Positions 25,412-32,059 of a stretch of DNA of 55,135 bases are shown piece after piece. Below the pieces are notes generated by a model. It was not told where the DNA came from, made no database searches, and saw only the letters and a program-made list of their open reading frames with translations. The translations under genes and the position numbers were made by a program. Origin of the DNA: Treponema sp. (lineage in GTDB: Bacteria > Spirochaetota > Spirochaetia > Treponematales > Treponemataceae); NCBI GenBank assembly GCA_017549025.1, contig JAFYWB010000021.1:1-55135 (forward strand), in the 5' to 3' direction. The first letter of the stretch is position 1; each line of letters begins with the position of its first letter.

Positions 25412-25420
25412 TGGTATAAT
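25412..25420 (+). promoter_or_regulatory. Extended -10 promoter of the Fe-S scaffold gene
   Basis: TGGTATAAT: TGn plus TATAAT (25415-25420). No good -35 box. The leader begins with ATGTTCC...GGAACAT (about 25418-25443), a 7-bp hairpin. Confidence 0.55.
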
Positions 25421-25472
25421 GTTCCAGTTCCAAAAAAGGAACATATTCTTCAATTTTTCGAGGAGAAAATCT

Positions 25473-26174
25473 ATGGTGTATTCAACAGAAGTGGAGCATA
25501 TGTGTCCACTGGTTAAGTCCGCCTATCATGGACCAGCTCCCATTCCCCAGGAAGGAAAGTGGGTGCAGGCAAAGGAAGTGAAGGACATTTCTGGCTTTAC
25601 TCATGGTGTGGGTTGGTGTGCTCCCCAGCAGGGTGCTTGTAAGTTGACTCTGAATGTTAAGGAAGGAGTTATTCAGGAAGCATTGGTAGAAACCATCGGT
25701 TGTTCTGGAATGACCCATTCTGCTGCAATGGCTTCTGAGATCCTCATCGGAAAGACTATTCTTGAGGCTCTGAACACTGACTTGGTTTGTGATGCAATCA
25801 ACACTGCAATGCGCGAGCTGTTCCTGCAGATTGTATATGGTCGCAGTCAGTCTGCCTTCAGTGAGGGTGGTCTGGTAGTTGGTGCCTCTCTGGAAGACCT
25901 TGGAAAGGGTCTGCGTTCCCAGGTTGGAACTATGTTTGCCACTTTGAAGAAGGGTCCTCGCTACCTTGAGATGGCAGAAGGCTATGTTGAGCAGGTTGCC
26001 GTTGATGAGGAAGGCGCCATTATCGGATATAAGTTCATCCACTTTGGTAAGATGATGGACTTTATCAAGAAGGGCGACGATCCTGCCACAGCCATGGAAA
26101 AGGCTCGTGGTTCTTATGGCCGCACCACTCCAGAAGATGGTGCTGTGAAGCTGATTGACCCACGGCACGAGTAA
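25473..26174 (+). CDS. Iron-sulfur cluster assembly scaffold-like protein (NifU_N type)
   Basis: 233 residues from the ATG at 25473 (CGAGGAG site). The central part resembles the IscU/NifU N-terminal scaffold: GWCAPQQGACKLTLNV, ETIGCSGMTHSAAMASEILIGKT with a conserved Cys, and later AMEKARGSYGR. It is larger than IscU and always, as I recall, paired with the GGGtGRT gene, which follows here after 15 bases. Together with the HydEFG genes downstream it suggests a role in Fe-S supply to hydrogenase or another cluster enzyme, but no function is established. Confidence 0.7.
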   Translation: MVYSTEVEHMCPLVKSAYHGPAPIPQEGKWVQAKEVKDISGFTHGVGWCAPQQGACKLTLNVKEGVIQEALVETIGCSGMTHSAAMASEILIGKTILEALNTDLVCDAINTAMRELFLQIVYGRSQSAFSEGGLVVGASLEDLGKGLRSQVGTMFATLKKGPRYLEMAEGYVEQVAVDEEGAIIGYKFIHFGKMMDFIKKGDDPATAMEKARGSYGRTTPEDGAVKLIDPRHE

Positions 26175-26189
26175 GGCGGAGGTGAAAAA

Positions 26190-27200
26190 ATGGCAGATAA
26201 GATTACATTTGAAAGCTATGAGCGCCGCATCGACAAGATCAACAAGGCGTTGAATGAAAACGGAATCGCTTCTATTGAAGAAGCTAAGGATATTTGTGAC
26301 AAGGCTGGCATCAATCCCTACAAGACTGTAGAGGAAACACAGCCCATTTGTTTTGAAAACGCAAAGTGGGCCTATGTTGTTGGTGCTGCCATTGCCATCA
26401 AGAAGGGCTGCAAGAATGCTGCTGATGCTGCTGAAGCAATCGGAATTGGTTTGCAGGCCTTCTGTATTCCTGGCTCTGTAGCCGAAGACCGCAAGGTTGG
26501 TTTGGGTCACGGAAACCTGGCTGCTCGCTTGCTGCGTGAAGAGACAAAGTGCTTTGCCTTCTTGGCTGGACACGAGTCCTTTGCTGCTGCTGAAGGAGCC
26601 ATCAAGATTGCCGCCAAGGCAGACAAGGTACGCAAGGAGCCCCTCCGCTGTATCTTGAATGGTCTTGGAAAGGATGCTGCTCAGATTATTAGCCGTATCA
26701 ACGGATTTACCTATGTACAGACTCAGTTTGACTATTACACAGGTGAGCTGAAGGTTGTAAAGGAGATTCCTTATTCCAAGGGTAACCGTGCTAAGGTAAA
26801 GTGTTATGGTGCAGACGATGTTCGTGAAGGTGTAGCCATCATGTGGCACGAGGGCGTTGATGTTTCCATTACTGGTAACTCTACCAACCCCACACGTTTC
26901 CAGCATCCTGTAGCTGGTACCTACAAGAAGGAATGCGTAGAGAAGGGCAAGAAGTACTTCTCCGTTGCTTCTGGTGGTGGAACTGGACGCACCTTGCACC
27001 CCGACAATATGGCCGCTGGTCCTGCTTCCTACGGCATGACCGACACCATGGGAAGAATGCACTCTGACGCTCAGTTTGCAGGTTCTTCTTCCGTTCCTGC
27101 CCACGTAGAAATGATGGGATTCTTGGGAATCGGAAACAACCCCATGGTTGGTGCCACCGTTGCCGTAGCAGTGGACGTTTCTACCGCATTAAATAAATAA
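26190..27200 (+). CDS. GGGtGRT family protein
   Basis: 336 residues, ATG after GCGGAGGTG. The name-giving motif is visible as SGGGTGRTLHPDN near residues 264-276; also KVGLGHGNLAARLLREET and HVEMMGFLGIGNN. No signal peptide or membrane helix. It is a family of anaerobes with no known activity, found beside the scaffold-like gene. The last nine codons, ending DVSTALNK, are repeated in the downstream 68-bp units, twice with only synonymous changes. Confidence 0.85.
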   Translation: MADKITFESYERRIDKINKALNENGIASIEEAKDICDKAGINPYKTVEETQPICFENAKWAYVVGAAIAIKKGCKNAADAAEAIGIGLQAFCIPGSVAEDRKVGLGHGNLAARLLREETKCFAFLAGHESFAAAEGAIKIAAKADKVRKEPLRCILNGLGKDAAQIISRINGFTYVQTQFDYYTGELKVVKEIPYSKGNRAKVKCYGADDVREGVAIMWHEGVDVSITGNSTNPTRFQHPVAGTYKKECVEKGKKYFSVASGGGTGRTLHPDNMAAGPASYGMTDTMGRMHSDAQFAGSSSVPAHVEMMGFLGIGNNPMVGATVAVAVDVSTALNK

Positions 27201-27420
27201 AGCGGTAGAAACTCCATTAGCAAGCCGAAGGCTTGCGTCCTGACGTTTCAACTGCCCTTAATAAATAAGGCAGTTGAAACTCAAATAGCAAGCTGAAGGC
27301 TTGCGTCCTGACGTTTCACTGCCCTTAATAAATAAGGCAGTTGAAACTCAAATAGCAAGCTGAAGGCTTGCGTCCTGACGTTTCTACTGCATTAAATAAA
27401 TAAAGCGGTAGAAACTCAAG
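27174..27420. repeat. 68-bp tandem repeat with two hairpins per unit, overlapping a gene end
   Basis: Units 27174-27241, 27242-27309, 27310-27376 (one base shorter) and a partial unit 27377-27420. Each holds hairpin A, with arms TTTCTACCGC/GCGGTAGAAA in unit 1 and TTTCAACTGC/GCAGTTGAAA in unit 2, around a loop containing AATAAATAA. Hairpin B is GCAAGCC-GAA-GGCTTGC. Unit 1 contains the stop codon of the GGGtGRT gene. There are no spacers between units, so it is not a CRISPR array. Confidence 0.95.
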
Positions 27421-27437
27421 AAGTAAGTTTGCTAAAG

Positions 27438-27467
27438 TACCCCGCTAAATTGGCGGGGTATTTTTTT
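27438..27467 (+). terminator. Intrinsic terminator after the GGGtGRT gene and repeats
   Basis: TACCCCGC / GCGGGGTA, 7-nt loop, then seven T. Confidence 0.95.
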
Positions 27468-27496
27468 AGAGTTGTGTTTTTAGCATTTTTCAAGAC

Positions 27497-27525
27497 TTGT
27501 ATCTTTTTTTAAAAAAGAGTAGTAT
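27497..27525 (+). promoter_or_regulatory. Predicted promoter of the hydrogenase maturation operon
   Basis: TTGTAT (27497-27502), 17-bp spacer, TAGTAT (27520-27525). Transcription from about 27532 would give a leader of some 138 nt. Confidence 0.6.
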
Positions 27526-27531
27526 TTTTTC

Positions 27532-27669
27532 TATATCGTTGTGCCTGCGGTCAGAAGTAGTTGTACTTTGAAGCCAAGGGGAGCGTACAAAAAGAAAGCA
27601 CCTCATGTTTTGCATTCTGGTGCATCGTGCCCCCATATCATCAGGCCTCCAGCGGTTTTGGAGGTATAT
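27532..27669 (+). promoter_or_regulatory. Structured leader with ribosome site in a hairpin
   Basis: Three short stems can be drawn: TTGTAC/GTACAA, GCACC/GGTGC, and CCTCCA/TGGAGG. The last one contains the GGAGG ribosome site (27660-27664) of the next gene, so its folding would block translation. No known riboswitch class is recognised. Confidence 0.45.
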
Positions 27670-27921
27670 ATGAATGAACGCAATGTAGGCGTAATCGCCA
27701 TTATTGTGAAAAATCGGGAAGGGTCTTCCAAGCAGCTTAATGACACACTGAGCCAGTTTGGACACATCATCATTGGTAGAATGGGGATTCCCTATCAAGA
27801 GCGTGATTTAAACATTATCACCTTGATTGTGGATGCCACCACCGACGAAATCGGTTCCCTTACTGGAAAGGTTGGGCAATTACCCAATGTTACTGTAAAG
27901 TCTACCTTGGCAAAGGTATAG
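27670..27921 (+). CDS. TM1266 family putative regulator of the [FeFe]-hydrogenase system
   Basis: 83 residues from the ATG at 27670. The family (an ACT/NikR-C-like ferredoxin fold) is seen next to HydE/F/G in many anaerobes; NVGVIAIIVKNREGSSKQLN, IIIGRMGIPYQERDLNIITL and LTGKVGQLPNVTVKS match it well. It is thought to bind a small ligand and has no DNA-binding domain. First gene of the maturation operon; HydG starts ten bases later. Confidence 0.88.
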   Translation: MNERNVGVIAIIVKNREGSSKQLNDTLSQFGHIIIGRMGIPYQERDLNIITLIVDATTDEIGSLTGKVGQLPNVTVKSTLAKV

Positions 27922-27931
27922 GGGGTGATGT

Positions 27932-29347
27932 ATGTATAATGTAGCTTCACCTCACGCCCAGGAATTTATTGACCATCAGGAAATTCTTGATACCTTGGAA
28001 TGGGCCAGTGCCCACAAGTCTGACCGTCAGCTTATTGGTGACATTCTTGAAAAGGCTCGCAAAGGTGGTGGATTGACCCATCGGGAAGCAGCTGTTTTGC
28101 TAGAGTGCGATCAGGCTGACTTGAACACTGCCATGGAAAATATTGCCCAGGAATTAAAGCTGCGGATTTATGGCAACAGAATCGTTTTGTTTGCACCTCT
28201 GTACTTGTCTAATTATTGCATTAATGGCTGTACCTATTGTCCTTATCACGGAAGTAATAAAACCATTCCTCGAGTAAAGCTCAGTCAAGAGGATATTCAG
28301 CGAGAGGTTATTGCTCTACAGGATATGGGCCACAAAAGACTTGCACTGGAAGCAGGTGAGGATCCAAAGCACAATCCTATTGAATACATTCTGGAAAGTA
28401 TTAATACCATCTATTCTGTTAAGCACAAGAATGGAGCTATTCGTCGTGTAAACGTGAATATTGCCGCCACCACGGTGGAAGAGTATCGAATGCTTCATGA
28501 GGCTGAAATCGGAACGTATATTCTGTTCCAGGAAACCTACCACAAGGAAACCTACGAAAAGCTTCATCCCACTGGCCCCAAGAGCAATTACGACTGGCAT
28601 ACAGAAGCCATGGATAGAGCTATGGACGGTGGTATTGATGATGTTGGTATTGGTGTGCTTTTTGGCTTGAACTTGTACCGCTATGATTTGGTGGGCTTGC
28701 TGATGCATGCAGAGCATCTTGAAGCAGCTAAGGGCGTGGGACCCCATACCATCAGTGTACCTCGAATTCGTAATGCAGATGGAATCGATGCCTCTTCCTT
28801 TGCCAACGGAATTGATGATGATACCTTTGCAAAGATTGTTACTATTATTCGCTTGGCTGTACCTTATACTGGAATGATTGTTTCTACCCGTGAGTCTCAG
28901 GCTGTACGAGAGCGGGTAATGCGTTTAGGTGTTTCCCAGATTTCTGGAGGCTCCCGCACCAGTGTTGGTGGCTATACCCAGGAGGAGCGCCAGGATGAAA
29001 CTGCACAGTTTGACGTAAGCGACACTCGTACCCTGGATGAAATTGTTCGTTGGCTTATGGAGCAAAAATACGTTCCTAGCTTCTGTACTGCCTGTTATCG
29101 TGCAGGCCGAACGGGAGACCGATTTATGGAGCTGGTAAAATCAGGTCAAATCGGTAACTGCTGTCATCCTAATGCCTTGATTACTCTGCAGGAATATTTG
29201 GAAGATTATGCTTCTGCGGAAACAAAGGCTATTGGAACCCAGCTTATTGCAAAGGAATTGTTCCAGATTCCTGACTTGAAGATTCGCCGTTTGGCAGAAA
29301 ATTACCTTCAGGAGGGAATGCGAGGAAAACGGGATTTCCGGTTCTAG
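27932..29347 (+). CDS. hydG: [FeFe]-hydrogenase H-cluster radical SAM maturase HydG
   Basis: 471 residues, ATG after GGGGGTGATG. Splits tyrosine to give the CO and CN ligands of the H-cluster. Radical SAM motif CINGCTYC (Cys-x3-Cys-x2-Cys, near residue 95) for the SAM-binding 4Fe-4S cluster; C-terminal motif CTACYRAG...GNCCHPNA for the second, dangler-iron cluster. Full length with both clusters. The start lies ten bases after the TM1266 gene; HydF follows after nine bases. Confidence 0.95.
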   Translation: MYNVASPHAQEFIDHQEILDTLEWASAHKSDRQLIGDILEKARKGGGLTHREAAVLLECDQADLNTAMENIAQELKLRIYGNRIVLFAPLYLSNYCINGCTYCPYHGSNKTIPRVKLSQEDIQREVIALQDMGHKRLALEAGEDPKHNPIEYILESINTIYSVKHKNGAIRRVNVNIAATTVEEYRMLHEAEIGTYILFQETYHKETYEKLHPTGPKSNYDWHTEAMDRAMDGGIDDVGIGVLFGLNLYRYDLVGLLMHAEHLEAAKGVGPHTISVPRIRNADGIDASSFANGIDDDTFAKIVTIIRLAVPYTGMIVSTRESQAVRERVMRLGVSQISGGSRTSVGGYTQEERQDETAQFDVSDTRTLDEIVRWLMEQKYVPSFCTACYRAGRTGDRFMELVKSGQIGNCCHPNALITLQEYLEDYASAETKAIGTQLIAKELFQIPDLKIRRLAENYLQEGMRGKRDFRF

Positions 29348-29356
29348 GGGGAAAAA

Positions 29357-30616
29357 ATGGAACAAGCACCAAAATCCCTGCGGTTACGAATCGGATTTTT
29401 TGGTAAGACCAATACAGGAAAATCCAGTCTGTTGAACCTGCTTACTGGCCAGTCAACGGCCATTGTGTCGGAGCAGGCTGGAACCACCACCGACGTTGTG
29501 GAAAAAACTATGGAGCTTCCGCCTGTAGGACCAGTTGTTTTGGTGGATACTGCAGGCTTGGATGATACTTCAGTTTTGGGTCTTCATCGTATTGCTGCCA
29601 CAGAAAAGGCTTTAAAGGCAGTGGATGTGGCAGTTTTGGTGATGGCTTCTGGTGAGTGGGGAGCCCAGGAGGATTCGGTGGCAGCTGCCTGTAAGAAAAC
29701 CTCCACTCCCTTGCTGATTCTTCGCAATAAAATTGACTTGCAGCCTTTGGAGCAGGGGGAGGTGGAGTCCCTTGCTAAAAAGGCAGCGGGAACATTGACT
29801 CTTTCCTGCCACAAGGCCCAGCAGGATTGCAATGAACGGCAGCGGGTGCTGCAGGAATTCACTCGTCTTGTGGCTCAGGTTACAAGGGCTGAAACAAAAA
29901 AGCCTCCGCTCCTGCTGGATTTGCTGGAAAATGCGGAAGGCTTGCCGCTGGTGGTTTTGGTGGCTCCCATTGACAGTGAGGCTCCCAAGGGCCGGCTTAT
30001 TATGCCTCAGGTTATGGCTATTCGAGAGGCCTTGGATGGTCATGGTGTTGCAGTTGTAACTCAACCTCAGGAATTTTCTGCCACCCTCAAAGCCCTTGCT
30101 CAGGCCCCCTGTTTGGTGGTGTGTGATTCCCAAGTAGCTCAGGAAATTTGCTTGGCTTGTCCCCAAGACATTCCCTGTACCACCTTTTCCATCCTGCTTT
30201 CTCGCAGTAAGGGTGATATGGTAGAGCAAGCTCGTGGTGCAGCCAGAATCGAAAAGCTTTCGGCTGGAGATAGGGTGCTTATTGCAGAAGCCTGTACTCA
30301 CCATTCCATAGAGGACGACATTGCTCAGGTAAAGATTCCTCGCTGGATTGCTGCTTACACGAAAAATGCACCGCTGACCATTAGCCATTGCAGTGGCAAG
30401 GAATATCCAGAAAATCTCAATGAATATGACGTGGTAATTCACTGTGGCGGCTGTATGCTGACTAATCGGGAAATGGGCAATAGAATTGGAGCAGCTTCTG
30501 CAGTTTCTGTTCCCATTACCAACTACGGTATGACCATTGCTGCTCTAACGGGAGTGCTGGAACGGTGTCTGTCGCCCTTTCCACAGGCTTTGGCAGCCTA
30601 TCGGGAGGCAAAATGA
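29357..30616 (+). CDS. hydF: [FeFe]-hydrogenase maturation GTPase HydF
   Basis: 419 residues, ATG after GGGGG. The scaffold that carries the 2Fe precursor to HydA. GTPase domain first (GFFGKTNTGKSSLLNLL, P-loop; DTAGLDD; RNKID), a dimerisation domain, then the cluster domain with CTHHSIEDD and HCGGC for the Cys-x-His...Cys-x2-Cys 4Fe-4S site. Stop overlaps the hydE start (ATGA). Confidence 0.95.
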   Translation: MEQAPKSLRLRIGFFGKTNTGKSSLLNLLTGQSTAIVSEQAGTTTDVVEKTMELPPVGPVVLVDTAGLDDTSVLGLHRIAATEKALKAVDVAVLVMASGEWGAQEDSVAAACKKTSTPLLILRNKIDLQPLEQGEVESLAKKAAGTLTLSCHKAQQDCNERQRVLQEFTRLVAQVTRAETKKPPLLLDLLENAEGLPLVVLVAPIDSEAPKGRLIMPQVMAIREALDGHGVAVVTQPQEFSATLKALAQAPCLVVCDSQVAQEICLACPQDIPCTTFSILLSRSKGDMVEQARGAARIEKLSAGDRVLIAEACTHHSIEDDIAQVKIPRWIAAYTKNAPLTISHCSGKEYPENLNEYDVVIHCGGCMLTNREMGNRIGAASAVSVPITNYGMTIAALTGVLERCLSPFPQALAAYREAK

Positions 30617-31701
30617 AGGCTCAGCAGGCTATTGAAACCATCATCTCATACGGACAAGAATGTAGAAAAGCTCAGGGACAGTTGCTGTCTTCCCAAAAGG
30701 AGGCAGTGACTGCGGCCCTCAGTTGGTTTTTGGAAACCCAAGACAAGGAGGCTTTGTCTCAGCTGGCTCAGGCTGGAGTGGCCATGAGAAACCGCTGCTG
30801 TGGGCCACGGCTTGCAGTGCGGGGATTGGTGGAATTTTCTAGCTATTGTGGCAACACCTGCTTGTACTGCGGTTTGAATCGAGGAAATTCACAGGCTGAA
30901 CGATATCGGCTTACTAAAGAGGAAATCTTAACCTGTGCCAGCGCCATTTGTAAGGCTCAAATCGGTACTATGGTGCTTCAGTCAGGAGAGGATGGAACAA
31001 AGGCTGAGTTTTTGGAGGAGGTGCTTCGTTCTGTTAAGGCCGCCCATCCCAACCTTGCCATTACCTTATCTGTGGGAGAACGAAGGGCAGAGGATTATAG
31101 TCGCTGGAAGACAGCTGGTGCAGATCGCTTTCTGCTGCGAATAGAAAGCAGCGATCCTGAGCTTTATGCCTCCTTGCATCAAGGGCGGCGAGTTGAAACT
31201 CGTATCCAGTGCTTGGACACCTTGCAAGCTTTGGGCTACCAAACGGGAAGCGGCCTGATGATTGGAGTTCCTGGTCAAGCTACCAGTCACATTGTCAAAG
31301 ACCTGTTGTTCTTTGCTGAAAAGGGTTACGACATGGTGGGAATTGGTCCTTTTATTCCCCATCCCGACACACCCTTCCGTCTCGAAAAAGCGGGAAGTGT
31401 AGATTTAACTTTGAGAACCGTATCCCTTGCCCGTCTCTTGCTTCCAGAAGCCTGGATTCCAGCCACCACTGCCCTGGGAAGCATGGACAGGGATTATCGT
31501 CTTGATGCCCTTATGCAGGGAGCCAACGTGGTAATGCCTAATTTTTCTCCCGATGATTGCAAGAAAAAATATGCCATCTATCCGGGAAAGTGCTGTATCA
31601 GCGAGGAAAACACCACGGCGCCAACCATGCTTGCTCCTCTTGCTACAGCGGCGGGCCTCACCGTAGATACCTCTCGGGCAGATGCTCCACGTATGGACTA
31701 G
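30613..31701 (+). CDS. hydE: [FeFe]-hydrogenase H-cluster radical SAM maturase HydE
   Basis: 362 residues from the ATG at 30613, after GGGAGG and overlapping the hydF stop; an upstream alternative start would reach 48 bases into hydF. Radical SAM motif CGNTCLYC (Cys-x3-Cys-x2-Cys). VLQSGEDGTKAEFLEEVL and GVPGQATSHIVKDL match the HydE barrel. It acts on HydG's Fe-CO-CN product in building the 2Fe subcluster. Last maturase in the operon; the hydrogenase itself is not in the window. Confidence 0.95.
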   Translation: MKAQQAIETIISYGQECRKAQGQLLSSQKEAVTAALSWFLETQDKEALSQLAQAGVAMRNRCCGPRLAVRGLVEFSSYCGNTCLYCGLNRGNSQAERYRLTKEEILTCASAICKAQIGTMVLQSGEDGTKAEFLEEVLRSVKAAHPNLAITLSVGERRAEDYSRWKTAGADRFLLRIESSDPELYASLHQGRRVETRIQCLDTLQALGYQTGSGLMIGVPGQATSHIVKDLLFFAEKGYDMVGIGPFIPHPDTPFRLEKAGSVDLTLRTVSLARLLLPEAWIPATTALGSMDRDYRLDALMQGANVVMPNFSPDDCKKKYAIYPGKCCISEENTTAPTMLAPLATAAGLTVDTSRADAPRMD

Positions 31702-31728
31702 GAAAAATATATCTTTGGGAGAAATGAT

Positions 31729-31983
31729 ATGCATGAGGTGAAACGAGAGGTAAAGATTCACGGAATTTACCGTCATTTTAAGAATAAGTACTACATTGTT
31801 GAAGATGTAGCCTTTCACTCAGAAACCCAAGAAGAGTATGTTGTTTACCGTCAGCTGTATGGTGAGCATTCACTGTGGATTCGTGAAAAATCCATGTTCT
31901 TGTCGCCTGTAGATAAAGCAAAATACCCTGAGGTACAGCAGCACTATCGATTTGAGCTGGTAGATGAGCTTGGGATGGAGTGA
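31729..31983 (+). CDS. DUF1653 small protein
   Basis: 84 residues, ATG after TTGGGAG. The whole protein is one DUF1653 domain: HGIYRHFKNKYYIVEDVAFH, EEYVVYRQLYG and LWIREKSMFLSPVD. It is a small beta-rich domain common in bacteria, function unknown. It is 27 bases after hydE and may ride on the same transcript. Confidence 0.85.
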   Translation: MHEVKREVKIHGIYRHFKNKYYIVEDVAFHSETQEEYVVYRQLYGEHSLWIREKSMFLSPVDKAKYPEVQQHYRFELVDELGME

Positions 31984-32020
31984 GTTGGTTTTTTGGGGGA
32001 GGGAAGTAAATGCGTCTTAC

Positions 32021-32042
32021 AGTCAGTCTTTTTTCTACTGAC
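32021..32042. terminator. Hairpin between DUF1653 and the 1111-aa gene
   Basis: CAGTCAGT / ACTGACTG with a TC-rich loop of nine bases. No long T tract follows on either strand, so terminator function for the two convergent genes is only likely. Confidence 0.45.
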
Positions 32043-32059
32043 TGCAAGATTGCATTATT

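Noticed and set aside
25482-27104. A 540-codon open frame on the minus strand opposite the scaffold and GGGtGRT genes
   Set aside because: It lies wholly antisense to two convincing genes with family motifs and ribosome sites, and its translation is low-complexity Ser/Leu/Asn-rich text as expected of a shadow frame. It has no ribosome site.
27174-27420. CRISPR array
   Set aside because: Units are contiguous with no spacers, and the first unit contains a gene end. No cas gene is nearby.
27496-27502. CTTGTAT in the hyd promoter as a further GntR site
   Set aside because: A 7-mer is expected several times by chance in 55 kb, and the genes are unrelated to sugar use.
30565-30612. Upstream start for hydE inside hydF
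   Set aside because: The ATG at 30613 has GGGAGG in place and overlaps the hydF stop as is usual; the extension adds no family sequence.
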